Below, in pieces: positions 1-9,200 of a DNA stretch of 64,000 nucleotides. The stretch spans positions 62,001 to 126,000 of the forward strand of contig CAVQME010000010.1 in NCBI GenBank assembly GCA_963713545.1, read 5' to 3'. Within the stretch, counting starts at the first letter, position 1. Each line of letters starts with the position of its first letter. The notes under the pieces are model-generated. The model was not told the DNA's origin. It did not search any database and saw only the letters and a list, made by a program, of their open reading frames with translations. The position numbers and the translations under genes are program-made. The DNA is from CAVPLM01 sp963713545. GTDB taxonomy: Bacteria; Actinomycetota; Thermoleophilia; RBG-16-64-13.

Positions 1-573
1 GACAGCCTGCCGCAACGCCTTGGCGAACGCCTTGAAGACCGCCTCGATGGTGTGGTGCGCGTCCCCCCCAGACAATACACGCACGTGCATAGTCATGCGG
101 GCATTGTTGGCGATCGCCCGAAAGAACTCGGCCACGAGACTGCTGTCGAAGCCCGCGATACTCTCTCCCACCGGTCCGCCTTCATATGCAAAGTAGGGAC
201 GCCCGCTCAGATCGAGAGCGACCATCACCAGGGCGTCGTCCATGGGAACGACCATGTTCCCGTACCGGTAGACCCCTTTCTTGTCGCCCACCGCTTCGGC
301 GAGAGCCAGGCCGAGACAGATACCCACATCTTCCACCGTGTGGTGTCCGCCGGTCTGCAGATCGCCGCTGGCCTCCACATGCAGATCGAACAGACTGTGA
401 CCTGCGAAGAGTTCCAGCATGTGGTCGAAAAATCCCAGGCCGGTGCCGATGGTCGCCTTGCCCGAGCCGTCGAGGCCGAGCCTGACCTTGACACTCGTCT
501 CGCGGGTCTTGCGCTCTATTGTCGCCGACCGGCGAGCTGTATCGACGGGCCGCGTGGAGCTATCGGGCTGCAC
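1..573 (-). CDS. hisB: Imidazoleglycerol-phosphate dehydratase (partial at the window edge)
   Basis: Histidine biosynthesis: dehydrates imidazole glycerol phosphate to imidazole acetol phosphate, in the cytoplasm. The reverse strand reads a HisB protein with the Mn-binding His/Glu motifs: GFFDHMLE, then GGHHTVEDVG, and near the edge GGDAHHTIEAVFKAFAKAL. These are the hallmark motifs of the family. The chosen start is GTG at 573, preceded by a GGAGGAG ribosome-binding site; the conserved region (ERKTRETSVKV) begins about 20 residues in. 191 codons lie inside the window, and only about the last ten residues of a normal HisB are cut off. hisD lies upstream in the same orientation across a 177-base gap with no recognisable gene, so the two probably form a his operon. 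Confidence 0.93.
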   Translation of the reverse strand, partial: MQPDSSTRPVDTARRSATIERKTRETSVKVRLGLDGSGKATIGTGLGFFDHMLELFAGHSLFDLHVEASGDLQTGGHHTVEDVGICLGLALAEAVGDKKGVYRYGNMVVPMDDALVMVALDLSGRPYFAYEGGPVGESIAGFDSSLVAEFFRAIANNARMTMHVRVLSGGDAHHTIEAVFKAFAKALRQAV

Positions 574-750
574 TGTCTCCTCCGTGGTCAGAGAGGGGCA
601 TGTCTTGCACAAATACCTGCCGTTGCCTGCGCTCGCCGGGGGTCGTGCCTCCGACCGCGTCAGCAACGCAGGGAGGATAGCATAGGGCCGATGCGCCTGG
701 ACCGAGAATCCCGTTCGCGCCGCGATGCCCGCTGGTGAAGGCCCTTTCCG

Positions 751-2088
751 TCAGTCGGTGGCCGCGGCGCGGAGCTCCGCCGAGATGCGGTGAAACACGA
801 AACCCTCGCTGTTCGCGAGCTGCGCTAGGTGAGGCGTCAGCGCCTTCACGCCCTGCGGTGGCATCTCCACTGACGAAGAACTGCGCAGGAAGGTCAGCAC
901 CGAAAGCGGCGAGGAGAAGCGGGCAGAACCACCGGTGGGCAGCACGTGATTGCTACCGGCTACGTAGTCCCCGAAGGCGGTAGGGGTACGGTGGCCCAAG
1001 AAGACGGCCCCCGCAGACCGCACCCTGGGCAGGAAGCCGCGCGGATCCGCGACCTGAAGTTCCAGGTGCTCCGGCGCGTACGCATTGACCAGGAATGCGG
1101 CCAGGTCGAGGAAGTCTTCGCTCGGGGCGGGATAGAAGGCGGTCAGTCTGTCCCCAGCTTGGTCGGCGCTCCGGCGATCGTGGCCCGCACGGCCGCCGCA
1201 GCCACAACTGCACACGCCCGACTCCCGCATGCGTTCGACGGCTTGCGCCACCTCGAGGCAAAGCCCCTCTGATTCAGCCAACAGCACTGCCTGCGCTCCA
1301 CTGCCGTGCTCTTCCTGGGCCAGCAGGTCGGCGGCGATCCAGGCCGGCCGCGCCGTCCTGTCCGCGACCACCAGCACCTCGCTCGGACCGGCCAGGTTAT
1401 CGATGCCCACCGCGCCGTAGACCTGGCGCTTCGCCTCCATGACGTAGGCATTGCCCGGACCGCAGATGACGTCCACCCGAGGGACGGTCTCGGTCCCGTA
1501 GGCCATGGCCGCGATGGCCTGAGCCCCACCCAAGCGGAACACCCGCCGGATACCTACAAGCTGGGCTGCGGCCAGCACCGAGGGGTTCACGGACCCGTCC
1601 CGTCCAGGCGGGGTGCAGACGATGAGCTCTTCGACCCCGGCCACGAGTGCCGGGACCGCGTTCATGATCACCGTGGAGGCGTAGGAACCCAAGCCACCCG
1701 GGACGTACAGGCCGGCTCGATCCACCGGCAGGTGACGGATCCCCAGCTTCTGTCCCTGCGGGCCCTCCTCTTCCCAGTCGGGCGCCAACTCGTGCCTGTG
1801 GAAGAAGGTGCAGTTCTCGCAAGCCGTCTCCAGTGCCGTCAAGACCTGTGCGTCGACATCGCGGTACGCGGCCTCGAGGTCCTCCGTCCCTACCGCCAGC
1901 GCTGAGACGCTCGCGTCTTCCCAGTCGAATCGGGCCGTCGCCTCGACCAGGGCCGCATCCCCGCGGGCACGGACATCGGCGACCAGCCCGGCGACGACAT
2001 CGGCGACCTCTCGATCGGCCGACTCCGGCGGCCGCAGAGCCCCCACCTCAGCAGGGACGGAGACGACACTCAACGCGACTACTCTCAT
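751..2088 (-). CDS. hisD: Histidinol dehydrogenase
   Basis: Catalyses the last two steps of histidine synthesis (histidinol to histidine, NAD- and Zn-dependent). The 445 residues match the family length. Visible motifs: the FRLGGAQAIAAMAYGT and DVICGPGNAYV nucleotide-site segments, AQEEHGSGAQAVLL (Zn-site Gln and His), APEHLEL (general-base Glu-His), GDYVAGSNHVLPTGG (Zn-site Asp) and EGFVFHRISAELR (C-terminal Zn-site His). One stretch just before APEHLEL (about 1130-1225) is Cys/Arg-rich (VCSCGCGGRAGHDRR) and unlike the family, although the length is conserved; two compensating indels are possible. The ATG is preceded by GGGAG at normal spacing. Same strand as hisB, 177 bases apart. Confidence 0.93.
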   Translation of the reverse strand: MRVVALSVVSVPAEVGALRPPESADREVADVVAGLVADVRARGDAALVEATARFDWEDASVSALAVGTEDLEAAYRDVDAQVLTALETACENCTFFHRHELAPDWEEEGPQGQKLGIRHLPVDRAGLYVPGGLGSYASTVIMNAVPALVAGVEELIVCTPPGRDGSVNPSVLAAAQLVGIRRVFRLGGAQAIAAMAYGTETVPRVDVICGPGNAYVMEAKRQVYGAVGIDNLAGPSEVLVVADRTARPAWIAADLLAQEEHGSGAQAVLLAESEGLCLEVAQAVERMRESGVCSCGCGGRAGHDRRSADQAGDRLTAFYPAPSEDFLDLAAFLVNAYAPEHLELQVADPRGFLPRVRSAGAVFLGHRTPTAFGDYVAGSNHVLPTGGSARFSSPLSVLTFLRSSSSVEMPPQGVKALTPHLAQLANSEGFVFHRISAELRAAATD

Positions 2089-2212
2089 GCTTTGGGCTCC
2101 CGGGCCTTCGAATCGCAGGAAACTCGGCTAAGGATACCGTAAGAGCCGCACCCCGCGACTGCGGGCTCCCGTCAACGGGTGAGCTCAACGGCCCGCGGCC
2201 AGGAATCTAGGA

Positions 2213-3385
2213 ATGCAGTTTCCGAGCCGTTATACTGCCCACCGGATAACCGTACACCAGCGGAGCGAAAGAGCGAGGGGATTGGAACGCCGGCTCACCG
2301 TCGATATTCATAGGCGGCTCTCCTCTTTCACCTTGGACCTGACTCTCGAGGTGAAGGAGGAGGTCCTCGTCCTTTTTGGTCCCTCGGGCTCTGGCAAGAC
2401 CATGACCCTGAATTCGATCGCCGGGCTGGTGACGCCGGATCAAGGCGAGATCGTCCTCGACGATCAGGTGCTGTTCCGCCGCGGGGCGGGAGGTGACCAG
2501 GTGAACGTGCCGGCACGCCGGCGGGGAGTGGGCTACGTGTTTCAAAGCTACGCCCTGTTCCCCCATCTGACCGTCCTCGAGAATGTCCGCTATCCGCTGG
2601 GTCGCGACTCCAACAGCCGGGAGCGTGCGCTGACCCTCATCAACCAGATGGGCCTCTCGCCCATGGCCGAACGCCTCCCCCGGCAGCTGTCGGGGGGCCA
2701 GCAGCAGCGAGTGGCGATAGCCCGGGCCCTGGCCAGGGATCCCGAGGTCCTGCTGCTCGACGAGCCGTTCTCCGCACTCGACACCGGGCTGCGGGAGAGG
2801 CTGCGGACGGATCTGCGGGCGCTCCAACTCGAGAGACGGCTCATCGTCATCTGCGTGACCCACAACGTAGAAGATGCATTCGCCGTTGGGGACCGGCTCG
2901 CCGTGCTGCGCGACGGCGAACTTCAGCAGGTCGGCGCCGTGGGTGACGTATTTCGCCGGCCCTCGAGCATGAGCGCTGCCGAGGTGCTCGCCATCCGCAA
3001 CATCTTCCACGCCCAGGTCTCCAGCGCTACTGCCGATCACGTCAGCCTCGAGTGGGACGGACTGGGCCTGACCGCGCTGGCTCAGCCCTGCGTTCCGGGC
3101 GAGACCGTGCCGGTCTACATCGCCCCCGAGGATGTCAAAGTCCTCTACCCCGACCGGCCGGCACTGGGGGGGCTAGCTATGAACCAGTTGGACGCGAGAG
3201 TCCTGAGCGTCGACGACCGGCGGGATATGCGGGTCATCCGTGTGTCCCTGGGGAACGGCCACGAACTCGAGGCGAGGGGCGCGGCCTATTTCTATCAGGG
3301 GCTCGACTTGAGCCCGGGGGCTACCATCCGCGTCAGCCTCCGAACAGAGGGCCTACGCATCCTGCGCGAGGAGGAATCCCCTTAG
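2213..3385 (+). CDS. ModC/WtpC-like ABC transporter ATP-binding protein
   Basis: ATPase subunit of an ABC importer, most like molybdate/tungstate ModC. Seen: Walker A GPSGSGKT, Q-loop VFQSYALFPHLTV, ABC signature LSGGQQQRVAIARAL, Walker B VLLLDEPFSALD, switch His in VTHNVEDA. A C-terminal region of about 120 residues resembles the TOBE/MOP oxyanion-binding domain. The first 23 residues are unlike the family; a TTG at 2282 in front of RRLTVDIHRRL is an attractive alternative start, so the N-terminus is uncertain. No substrate-binding protein or permease lies nearby, which makes this an orphan ATPase. It converges on a molybdopterin enzyme gene ending 18 bases away, which supports a molybdate or tungstate role (inference). 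Confidence 0.8.
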   Translation: MQFPSRYTAHRITVHQRSERARGLERRLTVDIHRRLSSFTLDLTLEVKEEVLVLFGPSGSGKTMTLNSIAGLVTPDQGEIVLDDQVLFRRGAGGDQVNVPARRRGVGYVFQSYALFPHLTVLENVRYPLGRDSNSRERALTLINQMGLSPMAERLPRQLSGGQQQRVAIARALARDPEVLLLDEPFSALDTGLRERLRTDLRALQLERRLIVICVTHNVEDAFAVGDRLAVLRDGELQQVGAVGDVFRRPSSMSAAEVLAIRNIFHAQVSSATADHVSLEWDGLGLTALAQPCVPGETVPVYIAPEDVKVLYPDRPALGGLAMNQLDARVLSVDDRRDMRVIRVSLGNGHELEARGAAYFYQGLDLSPGATIRVSLRTEGLRILREEESP

Positions 3386-3403
3386 GCTGCTCCGTTCCCG
3401 AAC

Positions 3404-6106
3404 TCACTGGGTCTGCGCCAGCCATGCGTCCAGGGCCGGCCCCGCATCCGGGTGGAACGGCCTCGCGAAAGCTTCCGGGTACCTGGACCTGAGACTCTCC
3501 AGGTCGGTCTTCTCCACCTCCGCCAGGAAGCCGCTCACCACCATCCCCACCGCGTTCTTCGAAGTGGTATGTCCGGGCACGATGGCATTGATGTTTCCTC
3601 CCCGGTCCAGCGCGTCGGCTACGATGGGGTCGTACTTGGCTCCATGGTCCATGCTGACCGCCCCCGGGATGATGCGCTCGGTCACGTATGCGCCGGCCAG
3701 CACCGCTCCGCGCTCGTTGTAGATGGTCACCACGTCGCCGTGGCTGACGCCCCGGGCCGCGGCGTCCCAAGGATGGATCCAGAGGGGTTGGTACCGATAC
3801 CCGTCCGGCCCGCTGACCTTGCAGGTCTCGATCTCGCGCAGCCAGGTGACGTCGTCATGCTGGGCGTGCACGCTCCAGCGGGGGTGGTTCGATACCACCA
3901 GCAGCGGGTACTTCTTGGCCCGGTCCGTACCCAGGGTCTCCTGGTGCGTCTCACCGGAAGGGATCCACTTGGGTACGGGCGGCCGCTCGGTGTCGTCGGG
4001 GAAGTGCTCCGCCAACCCCGTGGCGAAGAACTCGATCTTGCCAGTGGGCGTGCTGAGCGGGTGGCTCTCCGGATCGTCGTAGAAGCCGATCAGACCGGCC
4101 GGGACAGTCTCCCAGTCGGGATCGGTAGGCACGACCACGTAGCCCTGGTCGACGAACTGCTCCCAGGTGAGTCGGCCCTCGTTGGCCCGACCGCCAGCGG
4201 CCACGTCGCCGTCGGGCCCGGCGCCGCCGCTCTGCGGGCCCGCGGTCGACCCGCTTGGGGCAAGGTCGCCGACCCCAGAGGCCTCGAAGCCGAGGCGCCT
4301 GATGTCCTCGACCGACCTCCCTCCCGTGTACTCCTGCAGCAGTCCCAGTCGCTCCGCGATCTTGCACACGATCTCATAGTCGCTCAGCGATTCGCCCAAC
4401 GGCTCAATGCACCGTTCCTCGGGGAACACGATGATCGACTGACCGCTGTAGAGGTCGGAATTGATGTCGTCTTCCTCCAACTTCGTGCTGACAGGTAGGA
4501 TCACATCGGCCAGCAGGCAGTCGTTCTCGAGCCAGGGGTGCTGGGCGAACATGAATTCGATGTCGGGATGGCGCATGGCCCGCACGAAGCTGTTGCCATC
4601 GTTCCAGCAGGTCATGAAGCAGGGAGAATCGGTCCAGACCATGTGAATCCTGGAGCAGCCCTCGGCCGGATAGCGGTAATGGACGAACTGGTTCTCGCGA
4701 GGCGCCATCTCGTGCTCGTTACCCCACCACTCGCACGAGCCTTCCATGATGGCTTTCGGTAGAAGGGTCTTGGGCACGAAGGCATGGTTGGTATCCCCCC
4801 CGGTGCCCCCGGTATAGGCGGCCATGAGGCTGGGGATCCGGACGGGCTGGGGGCACCCGACCTGGGCCAGATCGTCCATGAAACCCCAGTCTTCGAGCTT
4901 GGCCTGATTGGCCCCAGGCTTGCCTAAGCCTTGCATGGCCAGACACAGCACCTGCAGGCGGGCGGGCTCGCTCGAGTAGGGTCCGCGGATGGCGGGTCCT
5001 CCGTTACCGATGGCCACGGTAGTCCGCTTCGAGGCCCATTCGCGTGCCAAAGCCTTGATGACACGCGCCGGCACGCCGGTGAGGGGGGCGGCCCACTCGG
5101 GGCTCTTAGCGATGCCGTCCTCCGCCCCCATGACGTAGGCCTCGAACTTGTCGACGCCATGGGCGTGGGTCGCCAGGTAGTCCTTGTCGTAGGTGCCGTC
5201 CTTGAACCATTGATGGGCGATGGCCAGATAGAGAGCGGCGTCGGTATTGGGAAGGATGGGGATCCACTTGTCGGCGTGCACGGCGGCCGCGTAGTTCAAA
5301 TCGGGCGCTATATAGACCTGCTCGATCCCCAACTCGGTGAACCAGTAACTCAGCCGGCTCGGGAGTTGCCCCATCCACCCCCAGGTGGTGGTCTCCTGGT
5401 CGCAGCCCCAGAGCAACAGCAACTCCGTGTTCTTGGCGATGTCGTAGACCAGGTTGGCCTGAGGCACCTGCTGCCCCACCGGTTCCATGCCCCACACGTG
5501 CTTGGCTCCCCAGGACCAGCCTTCCCAGCTGTCCGGTTGCCGCGCCTGAAGCGTGTAGCCTCCAAACAGTTTCAGCAACTTCCGCCCGCAGCCGTGAGGC
5601 CCGTGGACCACCTTGTTCTCGCCGTGCTGGTCCGATTGATAGAGGATGGCGGTAGGCCCGTATTGCTCCCGCATCCGCAGCATCTCGCCGGTGATGATGT
5701 CGAGGGCCTCATCCCAGGAGATGCGCACGTACTTGCTGACCCCCCGGTTCTGTATGTTCCGCTCTCCCTTGGGATCGAAGTCCACCCGCTTCATCGGATA
5801 GCGCAACCGCCCCGGCGAGTGGACCCGTTTCTTGTACGCCAGGCTAAATGGAGGGATGAGGCTCTTTGTGGTCGGGGAGAACGACTTGCCCCGCGCAGTG
5901 ATGGTCCACTGGCCCAACTCGTCGGCACGATACTTCCAGTCGTAGTGCATGGGCCGAATGCGTAGGATCTTGCCGTCCGCCACATCCACCATGCAGGAAT
6001 TGGCGCCGTTGGCCACGCCGCAAAAGCTGATGTCCCGGATGAGGGTCTTCTCCGCGCCTCTCCCGTGGGTCCAGGGCGTCCCCGCTGCGGTGCTTTCCTC
6101 GTCCAT
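3404..6106 (-). CDS. Molybdopterin oxidoreductase, transhydroxylase (AthL)-like large subunit
   Basis: DMSO-reductase superfamily catalytic subunit of about 900 residues. The layout follows the large subunit of pyrogallol-phloroglucinol transhydroxylase: an N-terminus without the usual 4Fe-4S Cys motif, YPMKR.DFDPKGERN, RISWDEALDI, then PDSWEGWSWG (about residues 191-200), whose Ser is the expected Mo ligand. The C-terminal molybdopterin dinucleotide-binding domain is seen as SNHPRWSVHAQHDD and DRGGNINAIVPG. The start is placed at the ATG at 6106 because AAGGAG precedes it; the frame stays open further upstream without homology. A Gly/Ala-rich insertion (about 4190-4260) is not typical. No TAT signal and no neighbouring Fe-S small subunit are seen. 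The substrate is unknown; a role in (poly)hydroxyaromatic metabolism is inference. Confidence 0.8.
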   Translation of the reverse strand: MDEESTAAGTPWTHGRGAEKTLIRDISFCGVANGANSCMVDVADGKILRIRPMHYDWKYRADELGQWTITARGKSFSPTTKSLIPPFSLAYKKRVHSPGRLRYPMKRVDFDPKGERNIQNRGVSKYVRISWDEALDIITGEMLRMREQYGPTAILYQSDQHGENKVVHGPHGCGRKLLKLFGGYTLQARQPDSWEGWSWGAKHVWGMEPVGQQVPQANLVYDIAKNTELLLLWGCDQETTTWGWMGQLPSRLSYWFTELGIEQVYIAPDLNYAAAVHADKWIPILPNTDAALYLAIAHQWFKDGTYDKDYLATHAHGVDKFEAYVMGAEDGIAKSPEWAAPLTGVPARVIKALAREWASKRTTVAIGNGGPAIRGPYSSEPARLQVLCLAMQGLGKPGANQAKLEDWGFMDDLAQVGCPQPVRIPSLMAAYTGGTGGDTNHAFVPKTLLPKAIMEGSCEWWGNEHEMAPRENQFVHYRYPAEGCSRIHMVWTDSPCFMTCWNDGNSFVRAMRHPDIEFMFAQHPWLENDCLLADVILPVSTKLEEDDINSDLYSGQSIIVFPEERCIEPLGESLSDYEIVCKIAERLGLLQEYTGGRSVEDIRRLGFEASGVGDLAPSGSTAGPQSGGAGPDGDVAAGGRANEGRLTWEQFVDQGYVVVPTDPDWETVPAGLIGFYDDPESHPLSTPTGKIEFFATGLAEHFPDDTERPPVPKWIPSGETHQETLGTDRAKKYPLLVVSNHPRWSVHAQHDDVTWLREIETCKVSGPDGYRYQPLWIHPWDAAARGVSHGDVVTIYNERGAVLAGAYVTERIIPGAVSMDHGAKYDPIVADALDRGGNINAIVPGHTTSKNAVGMVVSGFLAEVEKTDLESLRSRYPEAFARPFHPDAGPALDAWLAQTQ

Positions 6107-6257
6107 TGCGCGCTCCTTGGAGATACCTCTACCTTCGATGAGACTATCAGGTAAGCGAGCAGCGTGCACCGGGAACGGCCGGCTCTCCCGGGCGAGCTGG
6201 CGGACTATTCGGACATCCCTGCGGAGGGAGACAGGGAGGCGCTACACCCAGTACCGG

Positions 6258-9200
6258 CTACTTCCTGGACCCGTTGCCGTTCGCCGACGACGACACCCCG
6301 TGCATCACGCAGCCCTCTCCCAACAGCTCCTTGAGCTCCGCGAATAGGCTGGCCTGCGGATCGACCCGATAGCCTTCGCCAAAACGAAGACGGCGAGCAC
6401 CAGCTCCCGCCTTGACATACATGTCGACGCAACACTGCCCGGGAAAACGGGCGAGGATGCGCTTGAGGTCTTCGATCACCGCGCTGGGGAAGCGATCGCC
6501 GTCGACCGAGAGGGCCAGAGGCTCCAGGCCCGTCTTGGGTATGAAAGCTTCTATGGCCAGAGGGATGAACTTGGTCTCGGCCTCGTCCTTGTGATCGACC
6601 CGGCCCTTCATCTTGACGACCTTGTCCTCTACCAAGATCTCCTTGTTCTCCTGATAGATAGCGGGGAAACAGACGATCTCGACCGAGCCCTCCATGCCTT
6701 CGATGGTGACGAAGGCCATGAGCTCCCCCGATTTCTTGGTGGTGATCCTCTTGACCGCGCTCACCATGCCCACGATGGTAGTGACCGTGCCGTCGGGCAC
6801 CTCTCTCAGCTGGGAGATAAGGTGCCCGGCTTCTCTGTGGACGTGATGCCGCAGGTCCTTGAGCGGATGGGAGCTCACGTAGAGTCCCAGCGTCTCTTTT
6901 TCCAGCGCTAGCAGCTCTTCCCGGCTGAAGTCGTCGGAGGAGATCTCCACCGGGGCGCTCCCATTGCTCCCCTTGGCGGCCGGCTGCTGCTCCGTCTCGA
7001 CCATAAGGTCGAAGATGGAGCCCTGACCCTTGTCGGCGTCGGCCCGGGTCTTCTTCCCGTAGGCCATGGCCTGCTGCATAACAAGGAGCATCCCCCGCCG
7101 GGAGGGACCGACGGAATCCAACGCCCCGGATTTTATGAGGCTCTCAATGGCCCGCCCGTTGACTATGCCCAGGTCGACTCGCTCGCAGAAATCAAAGAGG
7201 TCCTGGAACGGGCCCCCCTCCCTCCGAGCATCGAGGATGTTGCGGATGGCGGTCTCCCCCACGTTCTTAACCGCGTTGAGGCCGAAGCGGATGCGGCCTT
7301 CGACTCCGCGGAAGTCGAGCACCGACTCGTTGATGTCGGGGGGAAGCACTTCGATGCCCATCTCGTTGGCCACGGTCACGTAGAAAGGCACCTTGTCCTT
7401 GGTGTCCATAACGCTCGAGATGAGTGCCGCCATGTACTGCACCGGGAAGTTGGCCTTGAGATAGGCGGTGCGATAGGAGATGAGCGCGTAGCAGGCGGCA
7501 TGGGACTTGTTGAAGGAGTAGTCGCCCGCCTTCTCCATGAGCGACCACAGGTGGTCGATCACACGCGGGGCCGTGCCCGAGGCAGCCGCCCCGGCACGGA
7601 ACTTGGGTTCGAGCTGATCCATCTTGGCCCGGATCTTCTTACCGATAGCCTTGCGCAGGTCGTCCGCCTCCGCAGGCCTGAACCCACCGATGCGCTTGGA
7701 GATCTCCATCAGCTGTTCCTGGTAGATGGCCACCCCGTAGGTGGGGCTGAGGATGGGCTCCAGCCGCTCGTCTTCGTACCGGATGCTCTCGGGCGCCCGC
7801 TTGTTGCGCGCGTACTGGGGGATAAACTCCATGGGGCCCGGCCGGTAGAGAGCCACCAAAGCGATCAAGTCGTCCAACCGCGTTGGCTGGATATCCCGCA
7901 AGGCCTCGCGCATTCCGCTGGACTCGAACTGGAACACCCCTTCGGAATCGCCCTTGGCCAACATCTGGTAGGTGGCAGGGTCGTCCAGGGGGATGGACTC
8001 GATGTCGAAGTCCGGCTGCCCCCCTTCCCGAATGATGCCCACGGCGCTGTCGATCACGTCCAGATTGCGGAGACCCAAGAAGTCCATCTTGAGCAGACCC
8101 AGCTTCTCCACGTCCCCCATAGAGACCTGGGTGACCACCTCCGCGTCGCCCTTCTGCATGAGGGGCAGATGCTCGGTGAGCGGCCCCTTGGAGATGACCA
8201 CACCCGCAGCGTGGATGGAATCCTGGCGGATGAGGCCCTCGAGGGGCCGGGCCATGTCGACGACCTCGCGGACCACTTCGTCGCTGTCGTAGGCTGTGCG
8301 CAGCTCGCACTTGGGGTCTTTCAGACAGGCATCCAAGGTGATGTTGAGCACCTCGGGCACCAGCTTAGCGATGCGGTCGGCTTGCCCGTAAGGCACGTCC
8401 ATCACCCGGGCGGCGTCGCGGATGGCCTGCCTGGCCTTGATGGTGCCGAACGTGGCGATCTGAGCCACCCGGTCGCGACCGTACTTCCCGGCCACGTATT
8501 CGATCACCTTCTCCCGACCGTTCACGGAGAAGTCGATGTCGATGTCGGGCATGCTGATGCGGTCGGGGTTGAGGAAGCGTTCGAACAGCAGGTCGTAGAC
8601 GATGGGATCGAGGTCGGTGATGCCCAACAGGTACGAGACCAGCGACCCCGCGGCCGAGCCGCGGCCGGGACCGACCGGTATGCCCGCTTCCTTGGCGAAG
8701 GTGACGAAGTCCCATACGATGAGGAAGTAGGGCGGAAAGCCCATCTTCTCCACCACGGCGAGTTCGCTCTCGAGCCGCTCTCTGATCTCCGGCGTGACCG
8801 CGTCGCCGTAGCGGCGGGCCAACCCCTTCTCGCACTGCTCGCGCAGGTAGGAAGCCTCGTCGTATCCCTCGGGCACGGGGAAATGAGGTATGAGCATCTC
8901 GTCGAGGGCGATGTGCACGTTACAGCGGTCGGCCACTTCGAGCGTGCTCGCCAGAGCGCCGGGGTGATCGGGGAAGGCGTCCCTCATCTCTGCTTCGCTC
9001 TTGAAGTAGAACTCCTGCGAGTCGAAGCGCAGCCGGTTCTCCTCCGACAGGCGCGACCCGGTTTGGATGCAGAGCAGCACGTCGTGGGCGCCGGCGTCCT
9101 CCGCCCGCAGATAGTGCACGTCGTTCGTCGCCACCATCTTGAGTCCGGTGCGCTCGGCCAGCTCCGCCATCCGGGGATTCACATCTGCCAACTCGGCGAT

